Shown piece after piece: positions 36,468 through 45,585 of a DNA stretch of 64,000 nt; the first letter of the stretch is position 1, and each line of letters opens with the position of its first letter. The notes under the pieces were generated by a model. The model was not told the origin of the DNA and did no database searches. It was given only the letters and a program-made list of their open reading frames with translations. Location: assembly GCA_016197205.1 (NCBI GenBank), contig JACPWG010000017.1, positions 1-64,000 on the forward strand. Direction: 5' to 3'. Origin of the DNA: Planctomycetota bacterium. Lineage in GTDB: Bacteria; Planctomycetota; MHYJ01; WSZJ01; JACPWG01. The position numbers and the translations under genes are program-made.

Positions 36468-39410
36468 ATGCCCGTGGAAATGCGGAAGGTCAAGGACTAC
36501 GTCTGGGAGATTCCCGCAACCGGCGGCATGCGCGTCCCGGGGCGGATCTACGCGGACGAAAAGCTCATGCGGATCCTGAAGGACGACGAGGCGCCGCAGC
36601 AGGTCGCGAACGTCGCGCACTTGCCGGGGATCGTGGGCTATTCCCTCGCCATGCCGGACATTCACTGGGGCTACGGTTTCCCGATCGGCGGCGTCGCGGC
36701 CTTCGATCCTGAGGAGGGGGTCGTGTCGCCCGGCGGCGTCGGTTACGATATCAACTGCCTCGCCGGGGCGAGTCTCGTCCTCCACCCCGATGGCTACACT
36801 CGCCCGATTCGAGAGGTCGTCGAGAAACGCTCGCCCACTTCCGTCGCCCTTTTCGACAGACCTTCGAAGCGCATGTCTCGGGCAGAAGCTGTCGCCGGCT
36901 TCGGGCAAGCACCGCGTCGCCCGGTCTGGGAACTGGTCACCGACGGCGGACGCCGGCTCGTCGCCACCGAAGACCACCCCGTCCTCACCCCGGAGGGCAT
37001 GCGCAAGCTCGGCGGGCTCCGGGCCGGCGATCGCCTGGCCGTGGTCCCGTTTGAAGGGGTGCCTTACGAAGCCCCGACCTCGGAGGTCCTCGTGACCGAG
37101 CAGGATTTGCGGCGCACGGCCGCGCGGCTCGGTCGCACGGATCGCGGGCTCGGCTTGACCCAGGCCGTCGCGCATTTGCGGCCGCTCCTGCCACTGACCC
37201 TGGACCACCCGGCGCTGCCGGCGCTGCTCAAGACGGCCGGCTACCTGTTGGGAGACGGCTCGCTCGGGCTCGACCAGATCAGCATCAACGGACGCCCGCA
37301 GGATCTCCGTCGCCTTGCCGCGGACCTCAACCCGTGGGTCACGGTCTCCCGTGTCTACTCGCGCGATCGCAGACACTGCATCCGCACGACTTCCGGCGAA
37401 AAGCGCTTCCTCGCGCGTGAGCACGCCGTGCACATCCGCTCGACGGGTTTCTCGCTCCTGCTTGCCGCGCTTGGCATCCCCGTGGGCCTGAAGGCGAGCC
37501 AGGCATGGGGCATGCCGTCCTTTCTCTGGCGAGCGCCCCTCTGGCAGCAACGACTCTTCCTCGCCGCGTTCTTTGGCGCCGAGCTGACCGCGCCCGACGC
37601 CTTTCGCAGGCGCAATCACAACTTCAAGTGCCCCGTGCTGACGGTGGTGAAGCGGACTGGGCACGTTGAAAGCGGAGAGCGCTTTCTTCGCGAGGTGGCG
37701 CGGATGCTCGACGGCTTCGGCGTCCGGTCGCTCACGGTGTCGCGGCGCGACGAGCAGGACAATCCAGACGGCACGCGGTCGGTTCGCCTCCGGCTCATCC
37801 TTTCCGATGCGTCGGAGAGCCTGATCAATCTCTGGGCTCGCGTCGGCTATGAGTACAACGCGGAGCGGGCGCGCAAGGCGGCGTGGGCGGTCGGCTACTT
37901 GTGCCTGAAGCGAACGCACGTGGAGGCCCGCGCGCTCGTACGCGGCCGGATTTGCGAGCTTCGTGCCGCCGCCGGGTGGGGCGCGAAAAAGCTCCTGGCC
38001 GCAGTCAACGCGGAAGGGACGCCGGTGAACCTCCGGTTCGTCGAGCGCACGATCTACGGTGGAGCGGACCGCGGGCCCCGGGTCGCGGAGGACTTCCCGA
38101 CCTTCGAGACCTGGAAGCGCCGCTCTGTCCGGGCGGGCGCGGTGTGGGAACGCGTGCTGGCGAAGACGCCCCGGCGCGACATCCGCCGGGTGTACGACCT
38201 GACCGTGGACCATCCGCAGCACAGCTTCGTGGCGAACGGCTTCGTGGTACACAACTGCGGCGTCCGGCTGATGCGCACCGGCCTCGACCTCGACCAGGTG
38301 GCGCCCGTGATGCGCGAGCTGGTGCGGACGCTCTTCCGCGCGATCCCCACGGGGGTCGGCTCGGAGGGCGGCATTCCGAAGCTCTCGCGGCCCGAGACCG
38401 TGGCGGTCGCGACCGAGGGCGCGCGCTGGGCGATCGGGCGCGGCTACGGTCGGCCGGAGGACGTGGACTTCATCGAAGAGAACGGGCGGCTCGGCGGGGC
38501 GGATCCCGACCGCGTGAGCGACACGGCCTTTCAGCGCGGCGCGCCGCAGGTGGGCACGCTGGGCTCGGGCAACCACTTCCTGGAGGTGGACGTCACCGAG
38601 GAGATCTTCGCCCCGGAGCTGGCCGAGCGGTTCGGGCTGCGGAAGGACGGGATCGTCGTCATCGTGCACAGCGGCTCGCGCGGCTTCGGCTACCAGGTCT
38701 GCGACGACTACCTGAAGAAGCTGCAAAAGGTGCCGCGGGAGGCGGGGATCGAGCTGCCGGACCGGCAGCTCGTGTGCGCGCCGATCCGGTCGCACGAGGC
38801 GCAGCAGTACTTGCGGGCCATGGCCTGCGCGGCCAATTTCGCGTGGGCGAATCGGCAGGTGCTGATGTCGCTCGCGGAGCGGGCGCTCTGCGCCGCGCTC
38901 TCGATCCCGGCGTCGCGGCTCGACGCGCGGCTCGTGTACGACGTCTGCCACAACATCGCGAAGTTCGAAGAGCACGCAGTGGAGGGCAAGCCGCGTCAAC
39001 TCCTGGTCCATCGGAAGGGGGCCACGCGCGCGCTGCCGGCGGGTCACCCGCTCGTGCCCGCGGCGTACCGGGACGTGGGGCAGCCGGTGCTCATCCCGGG
39101 GGACATGGGGCGCGCCTCGTACCTGCTCGTGGGGCTCCCGGGCTCGCTCGCGGAGACGTTCGGCAGCACGTGCCACGGCGCGGGCCGCGTCGCGAGCCGC
39201 TCCAAGATGCTGAAGGCGACGCAGGGGCGGAACCTGCAGAAGGAGCTGGAGGACCGCGGGGTCTTTGTGCTGTCGAAGACGCGGAACTCGATGGCGGAGG
39301 AGATGCCGGAGGCGTACAAAGACGTGGCCGACGTCGTGGGCGTGATGGAGATGGCGGGGGTGAGCCGGCGGGTCGCGCGCTTCCGGCCGCTGGGCGTGAT
39401 CAAGGGGTAG
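36468..39410 (+). CDS. rtcB: RNA-splicing ligase RtcB containing an intein
   Basis: RtcB joins RNA with a 2',3'-cyclic phosphate to a 5'-OH end using GTP and Mn2+. The precursor is 980 residues. Removal of residues 97-596 leaves about 480, the normal RtcB length. The N-extein contains MPDIHWGYGFPIGG and VGYDIN. The C-extein starts at CGVRLM, so the intein interrupts just before the invariant Mn-binding cysteine. The C-extein also has GSGNHFLEV, SGSRGFGYQV and the guanylylated His in STCHGAGR. Splicing is therefore required for activity. Archease lies immediately upstream. The gene occupies the end of a plus-strand cluster. Confidence 0.96.
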   Translation: MPVEMRKVKDYVWEIPATGGMRVPGRIYADEKLMRILKDDEAPQQVANVAHLPGIVGYSLAMPDIHWGYGFPIGGVAAFDPEEGVVSPGGVGYDINCLAGASLVLHPDGYTRPIREVVEKRSPTSVALFDRPSKRMSRAEAVAGFGQAPRRPVWELVTDGGRRLVATEDHPVLTPEGMRKLGGLRAGDRLAVVPFEGVPYEAPTSEVLVTEQDLRRTAARLGRTDRGLGLTQAVAHLRPLLPLTLDHPALPALLKTAGYLLGDGSLGLDQISINGRPQDLRRLAADLNPWVTVSRVYSRDRRHCIRTTSGEKRFLAREHAVHIRSTGFSLLLAALGIPVGLKASQAWGMPSFLWRAPLWQQRLFLAAFFGAELTAPDAFRRRNHNFKCPVLTVVKRTGHVESGERFLREVARMLDGFGVRSLTVSRRDEQDNPDGTRSVRLRLILSDASESLINLWARVGYEYNAERARKAAWAVGYLCLKRTHVEARALVRGRICELRAAAGWGAKKLLAAVNAEGTPVNLRFVERTIYGGADRGPRVAEDFPTFETWKRRSVRAGAVWERVLAKTPRRDIRRVYDLTVDHPQHSFVANGFVVHNCGVRLMRTGLDLDQVAPVMRELVRTLFRAIPTGVGSEGGIPKLSRPETVAVATEGARWAIGRGYGRPEDVDFIEENGRLGGADPDRVSDTAFQRGAPQVGTLGSGNHFLEVDVTEEIFAPELAERFGLRKDGIVVIVHSGSRGFGYQVCDDYLKKLQKVPREAGIELPDRQLVCAPIRSHEAQQYLRAMACAANFAWANRQVLMSLAERALCAALSIPASRLDARLVYDVCHNIAKFEEHAVEGKPRQLLVHRKGATRALPAGHPLVPAAYRDVGQPVLIPGDMGRASYLLVGLPGSLAETFGSTCHGAGRVASRSKMLKATQGRNLQKELEDRGVFVLSKTRNSMAEEMPEAYKDVADVVGVMEMAGVSRRVARFRPLGVIKG
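36756..38255 (+). other. RtcB intein, 500 aa with LAGLIDADG-like endonuclease
   Basis: The intein runs from Cys 97 (CLAGASLV) to Asn 596, followed by the +1 Cys of the extein. The splicing blocks are complete: N-terminal nucleophile Cys, block B with ATEDHPVLT (Thr and His), C-terminal block VYDLTVDHPQHSFVANG followed by FVVHN and then Cys. Between them lies a homing-endonuclease domain whose first helix motif is AGYLLGDGS. A second, weaker copy is LAAFFGAEL, with Glu in place of the usual Asp at the acidic position. Both acidic sites remain plausible, so the endonuclease may still be active. The insertion point (DIN|CGVR) is known from RtcB inteins in archaea. Confidence 0.95.
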
Positions 39411-39593
39411 AAGGGATTGCCGATTTCGGATTGCTGATTGCCGATTGAAGGCGGCAGTGCGCGCGGGGCAGGCGGAGCACGCGCGGCGGATTGCGCGGAG
39501 CGCGAGTCGAGAGGCCGCTCGCGCGCGCCGGGGCGCCGGGGTTCCCGCGGCGCCCGCCGCGCAGGGAGCTGGGGGGGGGGGACGGCGTCGCCT

Positions 39594-39767
39594 TTAGGCC
39601 GCGTTGTCGACGTAGCCGCCGGCGGGCTTCACGCCGTAGAAGAACCATTTCTTGAAGCCGTCCCAGCAGCGCTTGCAGACGAACTGGACGCGCTCGTCGA
39701 ACTTCACGAACTGGTGGGTGGGGATGTACTCTTCGTTCCGGCAGCGGTCGCACTTGTGACTCAACAT
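39594..39767 (-). CDS. small zinc-ribbon protein, 57 aa
   Basis: The start ATG 39767 has GGAGGG upstream. The sequence opens with KCDRCRNEEYIPTHQF and has a second pair in FVCKRCWDGFKKWF, a four-cysteine zinc ribbon. The C-terminus is YVDNAA. I do not recognise a family. Size and composition suggest an RNA- or protein-binding zinc protein. It precedes a run of AT-rich DNA at 39800-39880 that likely carries its promoter. Confidence 0.7.
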   Translation of the reverse strand: MLSHKCDRCRNEEYIPTHQFVKFDERVQFVCKRCWDGFKKWFFYGVKPAGGYVDNAA

Positions 39768-39877
39768 GGTTCGGCCCTCCAAGGAAAACGCAGGGAACAA
39801 CGTCCGTAAATGTTTTCGTCTTGGAAATCGCCTTACTTGCGCCCCTTTTTTCTAATTTTATCGGCGGCCGGCGGAAC

Positions 39878-39912
39878 AAAAAAAACAGGCGGGCCGGTCG
39901 CCCGGCCCGCCT
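39878..39912 (-). terminator. intrinsic terminator of the cyclophilin gene
   Basis: An 11-base-pair perfect GC-rich stem (AGGCGGGCCGG and complement, loop TCGC) is followed on the minus strand by eight T residues. This is a textbook Rho-independent terminator beginning 26 bases after the stop of the cyclophilin gene. Confidence 0.9.
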
Positions 39913-39938
39913 GGGAAGCGCGAGAATACCTGGGACGA

Positions 39939-40661
39939 CTACCTCTTCCTCGTCTCGATCGTGGCCTTCCGGATGAGCAGCCGCTCGCTCGGGGGGCCGT
40001 CCCCGTCGGCGCCGCACGCCTCGATGGCCTTCACCACGTCCTGTCCTTCCACGACTTCGCCGAAGACGGTGTGCTTCCCGTCGAGCCACGGAGTGGCCTT
40101 GAACGTGAGGAAGAACTGGCTGCCGTCCGTGCCGGGGCCGGCGTTCGCCATCGAGAGTAGGTACGGCCGATCGTGCCGGGCCTTCTCCACGTCGCACTCG
40201 CCGGCGAACCGATAGCCCGGGTCGCCGCGGCCGTTGCCCAGCGGATCGCCACCCTGCGCCATGAAGCCCTTGATGACACGGTGGAAGATGAGGCTCTCGA
40301 AGAAGCCGAGTCGCGCGAGATAGATGAAGTTCGAGACGTGCATGGGGGCGACCTCGGGCATGAACCGGATCTTTACCACGCCTTTGTTCGTATCGAAGAC
40401 GAGGACGTAGGTCGTATTCGGGTCGAAGGTCGCCTTGGGCGGGCACTTGAGGTGGGAGCGCCAGTCGTCCTTGGCCTTGTCGACCTTCGACTCGGCGATG
40501 AAGGCGTCGAGCTGGGCGACGGCGGGATCGGCGGCCTGCGGCGCGCCCGGTTTCGCGTCGCCGCCGCCCGCGGCCGGCGGATCTTGCGAGGGGGAGGCGT
40601 AGAGGACGCCGGCCACGAGGCCGGCCAGCACGAGGACGGAAACCAGCAACACCTGCTTCAT
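39939..40661 (-). CDS. exported cyclophilin-type peptidyl-prolyl isomerase
   Basis: The 240-residue protein starts at ATG 40661 with an N-terminal hydrophobic segment (QVLLVSVLVLAGLVAGVLYA), either a signal peptide or an anchor, so it acts outside the cytoplasm. After a Gly/Pro-rich spacer, the cyclophilin domain (residues 90-235) has the catalytic Arg in FHRVIKGFMAQGGDP and GSQFFLTFKATPWLDGKHTVFGEV, including the conserved Trp. A short insertion, CDVEKARHDRPYLLSMANAG, matches bacterial PpiA/PpiB variants. It is expected to assist folding of exported proteins. A strong intrinsic terminator follows. Confidence 0.92.
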   Translation of the reverse strand: MKQVLLVSVLVLAGLVAGVLYASPSQDPPAAGGGDAKPGAPQAADPAVAQLDAFIAESKVDKAKDDWRSHLKCPPKATFDPNTTYVLVFDTNKGVVKIRFMPEVAPMHVSNFIYLARLGFFESLIFHRVIKGFMAQGGDPLGNGRGDPGYRFAGECDVEKARHDRPYLLSMANAGPGTDGSQFFLTFKATPWLDGKHTVFGEVVEGQDVVKAIEACGADGDGPPSERLLIRKATIETRKR

Positions 40662-40946
40662 CGACGGCTCTCTCCAAGAGGGGTTCACTCGCGGTCGGCG
40701 TGGACTTCACCCGACCGCGCCGGGGCACGCGCGTCCGCGCCCTGGCTAAGGGGGTGGAATTCTAGCCGCCTGCCCGTTCGCAGGCAAGCAGAAGGAGACG
40801 AGGCGACCCCCGGGCAGCGGGTGGAGGGGGAGCTGCCCAGGCTGCCGCGCGCGGCGCCGTACACCGTGGACGACCCCGTGCCGATGTGGTATCCTGGCGC
40901 CCATGATGAAAACCAGCAAGTCCCCCGCGGAATTCCGGACTTTCCC

Positions 40947-42629
40947 GTGACCCCGCGGACCCGAAGCGCGGCCCGCATCGCCGCGTGCGCAGCAGTCCTC
41001 CTCCTCGCGCTCGCTCTCCGCGTCTACCGCCTGTCCGAACGCGGCATTTTTCTCTTCGATGAGGGATTCGTCCTCTGCGAGGCGCGCTGGTACGCCGGCG
41101 CGCTCCGCGCCCTCCCGGACGCCTTCCGCTACGCGTGGCGCGTCCACGCGCGAAGCGAGGACGCGGCCGGCGAGGTGGCCGGGCTCCACGCGCGCATGGA
41201 GGCCGCGGTGGCCGCCGGACGCTATCCTCTCGACGCCAAGAACACGCACAACTTCCTGATCGGGCTCGGCAACCTCGTCTTCGGCGACGGTGACGGCATC
41301 GGCAATGCGGAAGGGGTGCTCTTCGGGCTGCTGACCGTCGCGCTCGTCCTCCATCTCGGTCAAGCCCTCTATGGCCCGGCAGGGGGACTGGTATCGGCCC
41401 TGGTCCTCGCGGTCTGCCCGCTCCACGTGCTCCTCTCGCGCGGCTCACTCGCCGAAGCCGACATGATCTTTTTTTTCGTGGCCGCGGTCGCGCTTCTTCG
41501 CCTCGCCGTGACCGGCGGTCGGCGCCCCCTCGCGACGCTGTTCCTGGCCGGACTCGCCACCGGGCTCGCCTTCACCTCCAACAAGCGGCTCGTGGTCGCC
41601 GCGCCCGCCGTCTGGTCGCTTTTCGGCGTCCTTCTCCTCGCGCCCGACCGCCCGCTCGCCGGGCTGCGCTTCCGCGGGCTGGTCTGGCTGTCGGTCGGCA
41701 TGGCGCTCCCGCTGCTCGGCTGGGAGGCCGTGCATCGGCTGGGCGCGTGGGCGCTGGCGCCGCAGCCGTACGCGGAGCCGGAGTCGTATTTCGAACGCCT
41801 CCTCCAGGCGTCGAGTCAGCTCGGCGTACCCGCATCCGGCCTCGGCGACCCGGATGCGCTCTTTTTTTTCCTGCGCGAGTACACAGGCTGGCCCGTCCTC
41901 CTCCTCGTCGCCGCGGGCGTCCTGCGCGAGGCGGTCGGTCGCCGTTCGGAGGGACTCTACCTCGTCCTCCCTCTCCTCTGGGTGGTCGGTTTTTTCCAGT
42001 TCCGCACGCGCGAGCAGGCGATCCGGTACCTGGGGCCCGCGCTCCCGTTTCTCGCGCTCGCGGCCGGGGCCGCGCTGCGCGGCGGGTCGGAACCCTCGCG
42101 GGTCCCCGCGCTCGTCCGCCGGAGCCTGCCGTGGGCGACGGCGGCGGCGGTCCTCGCCGCGGCGGCCCTCGGGACCCACGAGTGGACGCTCGACCGTTCG
42201 GGCATGGGCCAGGCTTTTCGCTACCTGCGCGAACGCCGGGCAGCCGGCGAGCAGGTGGCGTACTTCTGCGCCGACCCTCCGATCGCCTGGACCTACGACC
42301 CGCCGCCGATCTTCTGCGATCCGATCCCGGAGACTCGCAAAGGCCTCCGGCGCCGCTACCGCGAAGGCGTGCGCTACCTCGTGGTCACGCCCGGCCTCCT
42401 CGCCCTCTACCCGTCCCCGCGCTACCTCGCCCCTCTCCTCGCCCGCATGGCCGGCGTTTGCCCCCCCGTCACCTTCGAGCACCCGGCCGGCCGCCTCCCC
42501 TACCTGGCCTACGAGCACCACCTCTTCGGCGACGTCCAGTCGCTGGCCGACACCCGCGCCATCGCCGACTACCTGGCGAAGGAGGGCGGCGTGGTGCAGG
42601 TGTACGACCTCAGCGGCTACTTCCGCTGA
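40947..42629 (+). CDS. PMT/GT39-like polytopic glycosyltransferase
   Basis: Residues 1-560 (from GTG 40947) form an integral membrane protein with about ten hydrophobic segments. The first loop contains LFDEGFVLCEARW, whose acidic pair matches the catalytic Asp/Glu of dolichyl- or polyprenyl-phosphate-dependent GT39/GT83-type enzymes. The next loop contains LGNLVFGDGDGIGNAEG. Such enzymes transfer sugars from lipid carriers to proteins or lipid A. The C-terminal 140 residues are soluble and periplasmic. The start is uncertain: an ATG at 40884 in the same frame is possible. An ATG at 40904 in another frame stops after 15 codons. Confidence 0.82.
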   Translation: MTPRTRSAARIAACAAVLLLALALRVYRLSERGIFLFDEGFVLCEARWYAGALRALPDAFRYAWRVHARSEDAAGEVAGLHARMEAAVAAGRYPLDAKNTHNFLIGLGNLVFGDGDGIGNAEGVLFGLLTVALVLHLGQALYGPAGGLVSALVLAVCPLHVLLSRGSLAEADMIFFFVAAVALLRLAVTGGRRPLATLFLAGLATGLAFTSNKRLVVAAPAVWSLFGVLLLAPDRPLAGLRFRGLVWLSVGMALPLLGWEAVHRLGAWALAPQPYAEPESYFERLLQASSQLGVPASGLGDPDALFFFLREYTGWPVLLLVAAGVLREAVGRRSEGLYLVLPLLWVVGFFQFRTREQAIRYLGPALPFLALAAGAALRGGSEPSRVPALVRRSLPWATAAAVLAAAALGTHEWTLDRSGMGQAFRYLRERRAAGEQVAYFCADPPIAWTYDPPPIFCDPIPETRKGLRRRYREGVRYLVVTPGLLALYPSPRYLAPLLARMAGVCPPVTFEHPAGRLPYLAYEHHLFGDVQSLADTRAIADYLAKEGGVVQVYDLSGYFR

Positions 42630-42761
42630 GCGTCAGCGGCGCACGGTCGCGGTGGTGGACGATGATCCCTCGCAGTGGTAGAATTCCGCTCGGCGGGCTC
42701 GAGGGACGCACACAGTCGGCCTCCCCCGCATGCCGGAACGGCGCCGAAAGGGATTGACGCC

Positions 42762-44300
42762 ATGCGCGATGGGGAAGGTGCTTCGACGGTCGCTCTGCTC
42801 GACCGGGTGGACGCAGCCGGGCGGGCCGCATCCAGCATCCTCGATCCCGCGCGTCGCAGGGCGATGGGCCAATTCATGACCCCCGCTCCGGTCGCTCGCT
42901 TCATGGCTTCCCTGTTCCGCACTCCCCGGAAGACAGTGCGCCTCCTCGATGCCGGCGCCGGCGTGGGCTCGCTGTCCGCCGCCTTTGTCGAGGAAGTTTG
43001 CGCACGCACGCGCCGCCCGTCGAGGCTGGTGATCACCGCGTACGAAATGGACCCGATTCTGCTTCCCCGCCTTCGCTCCACGATGGAGGAGTGCCGCGCC
43101 GCGTGCGAGGCGGCGGGCATCGAGTTCCACGGCGAAGTCCAGGCCGAGGACTTTGTCGAAGCCGCCTCCGAGGGTCTCGCGGGGGGTCTCTTTGCCGCGG
43201 CGCGACCGCCAGGCTTCGACTGCGCCATCCTCAACCCGCCCTACCGAAAGGTGCACACCGGCTCGCGGGAGCGCGCGGCGTTGCGCCGGATCGGCGTGGA
43301 GACGAGCAACCTGTACTCGGCGTTCCTCGCGCTCGCGGTCAAGCTCCTCGCCGACAAGGGCGAGCTGGTGGCGATCACGCCACGCAGCTTTTGCAACGGC
43401 CCTTATTTCCAGCCCTTCCGACGGCTACTCCTGGAGACGACCTCGCTGCGGCGTGTCCATATCTTCGAGCGCCGCGACGAGGCCTTTGCCGTAGACGACG
43501 TCCTCCAAGAGAACCTCATCATGCACGTCGTGTGCGGTGCGCCCCGGACGCGCGTACTGCTCACCGCCAGTGCGGGCCCGGGGCAGCCGATTTCGACCTC
43601 GCGGCAAGTCGAGGCGTGTCGGATCGTCTCGCCGGGCGACCCCGCGCTGGTCATTCACCTCGCGCAGGACGACGAAGACGACGCTATCGCCAGGCGCATC
43701 GCGTCCCTGCCCTGCACTCTCCGCGACTTGGGCCTGGACGTCTCCACCGGCCGAGTCGTGGACTTTCGTGCGCGGGAGTATTTGCGGCGCGAGCCCGACC
43801 TGGACACTGCTCCGCTGATCTACCCTGCGCACTTCGAGGCCGGCTTCGTGGCGTGGCCGAGACCGGGCGGGCGAAAACCGAATGCGCTTCTCGACGCCCC
43901 CTGCACCGCGGACCTCTTGATCCCAAACGCGGCGCACGTCCTCGTGAAGCGCTTCTCTTCGAAGGAGGAACGCCGCCGCATCGTCGCTGCCGTCTACGAT
44001 CCGGCCCAGGTGGCCGCCCCGAGGGTCGGCTTTGAAAACCATCTGAACTACTTCCATGCGCGCGGCGATGGGCTTGACCTGGGGCTCGCGAAGGGGCTCG
44101 CCGTATTTCTGAACACCACGACCATCGACCGCTTCTTCCGTCAGTTCTCGGGGCACACGCAGGTGAATGCAGCCGATCTTCGCTCGCTTCGCTACCCGGC
44201 ACGGGAAGCCCTGGAAGCGCTCGGCGCCCGGATCGCGGGGCGAATGCCCGACCAGGAGGAGACGGACCGCCTCGCGCACGACGAGGTGTTTTCAGGATGA
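42762..44300 (+). CDS. adenine-specific DNA methyltransferase of a BsuBI/PstI-type R-M system
   Basis: The 512-residue methyltransferase (ATG 42762; frame open from 42675) has the SAM-binding motif LLDAGAGVGSLSAAF. The catalytic motif IV is NPPY in DCAILNPPYRKVH, of the gamma-type adenine methylases. MGQFMTPAPVARFMASLF is the usual N-terminal motif X. The C-terminal half is a target-recognition region, with HVLVKRFSSKEERRR and FENHLNYFHAR similar to M.BsuBI/M.PstI-like enzymes. It protects host DNA, probably at CTGCAG given the restriction gene downstream. That target is inferred from the family of the partner. It overlaps the restriction gene by four bases (ATGA). Confidence 0.92.
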   Translation: MRDGEGASTVALLDRVDAAGRAASSILDPARRRAMGQFMTPAPVARFMASLFRTPRKTVRLLDAGAGVGSLSAAFVEEVCARTRRPSRLVITAYEMDPILLPRLRSTMEECRAACEAAGIEFHGEVQAEDFVEAASEGLAGGLFAAARPPGFDCAILNPPYRKVHTGSRERAALRRIGVETSNLYSAFLALAVKLLADKGELVAITPRSFCNGPYFQPFRRLLLETTSLRRVHIFERRDEAFAVDDVLQENLIMHVVCGAPRTRVLLTASAGPGQPISTSRQVEACRIVSPGDPALVIHLAQDDEDDAIARRIASLPCTLRDLGLDVSTGRVVDFRAREYLRREPDLDTAPLIYPAHFEAGFVAWPRPGGRKPNALLDAPCTADLLIPNAAHVLVKRFSSKEERRRIVAAVYDPAQVAAPRVGFENHLNYFHARGDGLDLGLAKGLAVFLNTTTIDRFFRQFSGHTQVNAADLRSLRYPAREALEALGARIAGRMPDQEETDRLAHDEVFSG

Positions 44301-45337
44301 GCGAAGGAGGGCCGGATCCGTTCATGGTTGCGAAGATCGTGGACCAGGCACGCGCGGCGCTCCGGGCGCTGGGTTTGCCGAAGGAGCAGACGAACGAGCG
44401 AGCGGGGCTGACGCTTCTGGCTCTGCTGGGCTTGAAGCCGCGCAAGGGCATGACCGTGCGCGAGGGGGCGTCCGCGCCCACATGGTCGGCGGCCCAGGCC
44501 ATGCTGCTCGGTATCACCGAGATCATGGACTACATGCGGGACCATTTCGGCAAGCAGTACAAGCCCAACACGCGGGAGACGGTGCGACGCTTCACCATCC
44601 ACCAGTTCATGCAAGCAGGATTGGTCGTACAGAACCCTGACGACCCGACGCGGCCGACGAACAGCCCTGACAACCGGTATCGGCTCGAACCCAGGGCCCT
44701 CGAACTACTCCGGACCTACGGTTCGCCCGAGTGGGAGGCGGGGCTACGCGGCTTCCTCGCGTCTGTGGAGACGCTACGAATGCGCTACGCGGGCGAGCGC
44801 GAAATGAAGCGGATCCCGCTCGTCCTGCCGTCAGGCAACCGGATCTCCCTGTCGCCGGGCGGGCAAAACGTCGTCGTGCGGCTGGTACTGACCGAATTCT
44901 GCGAGCGTTTCACGCCCGGCGCGCGGCCGGTCTACATCGGCGACACGGACGAGAAGTGGGCCTTCTTCGACGCAGGGCTCCTCGCGGACTTGGGCGTACG
45001 GGTGGACCAGCACGGGAAGATGCCGGACGTGGTCGTCTACTTGGAGTCGAAGGGCTGGCTGGTCCTCGTGGAGGCGGTGACCTCGCACGGACCGATGAGC
45101 CCGAAGCGCGTAATCGAGCTGCGCGAGCTTTTCAAGGGGTGTACGGCGGGGTTGGTGTTCGTGACCGCCTTCGCGGACCGGAGGACACTGCACCGTTACC
45201 TGAGCGACATCGCATGGGAGACGGAAGTGTGGGTCGCGGATGACCCGACGCACATGATTCACTTCAACGGGGAGCGGTTCTTGGGGCCCTATGGGCGCGC
45301 TTCCGGAGAGGTGCCACAGGTCAGGTCTCACCAGTGA
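44297..45337 (+). CDS. BsuBI/PstI family type II restriction endonuclease
   Basis: The 346-residue protein has the family's two domains. The N-terminal helical domain (to about residue 150) includes SAAQAMLLGITEIMDYMRDHFGKQY and TVRRFTIHQFMQAGLVVQNPDDP. The catalytic domain has VYIGDTDEKWAFFD, KMPDVVVY, LVLVEAVTSHGPMSPKR. Together these form the PD...ExK-like active site (Asp in PDVV, Glu in VEAV). Known members recognise CTGCAG. The ATGA overlap with the methylase means coordinated translation. Mobility of the cassette is suggested by the following lower-GC genes. Confidence 0.93.
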   Translation: MSEGGPDPFMVAKIVDQARAALRALGLPKEQTNERAGLTLLALLGLKPRKGMTVREGASAPTWSAAQAMLLGITEIMDYMRDHFGKQYKPNTRETVRRFTIHQFMQAGLVVQNPDDPTRPTNSPDNRYRLEPRALELLRTYGSPEWEAGLRGFLASVETLRMRYAGEREMKRIPLVLPSGNRISLSPGGQNVVVRLVLTEFCERFTPGARPVYIGDTDEKWAFFDAGLLADLGVRVDQHGKMPDVVVYLESKGWLVLVEAVTSHGPMSPKRVIELRELFKGCTAGLVFVTAFADRRTLHRYLSDIAWETEVWVADDPTHMIHFNGERFLGPYGRASGEVPQVRSHQ

Positions 45338-45342
45338 ACTAG

Positions 45343-45585
45343 GACCTGATCGACCGCACGGACCGTCTCAATGCCACGCCTGCACAAGCCTGCGACCGCT
45401 ACCTAGTCGAGTCGGCGAAAGGAAGGGCGATCGCGCCGGAGCGGACGCTCGCCCTGGGCGCCGTCGAAGTGCTGCTCGCGGAAGGCGCGGCGATCGACGA
45501 CGTGCGGGTCGGGCGGATGGTGCCGGTGAGGCTCGACGTGAGGGAGGAGGAGGAAGACCTGTCGCGAGTCGGAGAAGCGCCATGA
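45343..45585 (+). pseudogene. start-less open frame between the restriction gene and the next nuclease gene
   Basis: Directly after the restriction gene, an open frame of about 80 codons reads DLIDRTDRLNATPAQACDRY, then VEVLLAEGAAIDDVRVGRMV, and ends in EEEEDLSRVGEAP with its TGA overlapping the ATG of the next gene by four bases. Coding character is good, but no ATG, GTG or TTG precedes it after the TAG at 45340-45342. A CTG at 45346 is the only near-start. I read it as the 3' remnant of a gene truncated when the R-M cassette arrived. The alternative is a CTG-initiated gene. Confidence 0.45.

Noticed and set aside
40904..40951. ATG at 40904 as the start of the GT39-like gene
   Set aside because: The frame stops after 15 codons and is not that of the membrane protein. 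Using it would need a frameshift.
45291..45581. Upstream extension of the PD-(D/E)XK gene
   Set aside because: It overlaps the end of the restriction gene in another frame and lacks coding character before the ATG at 45582.
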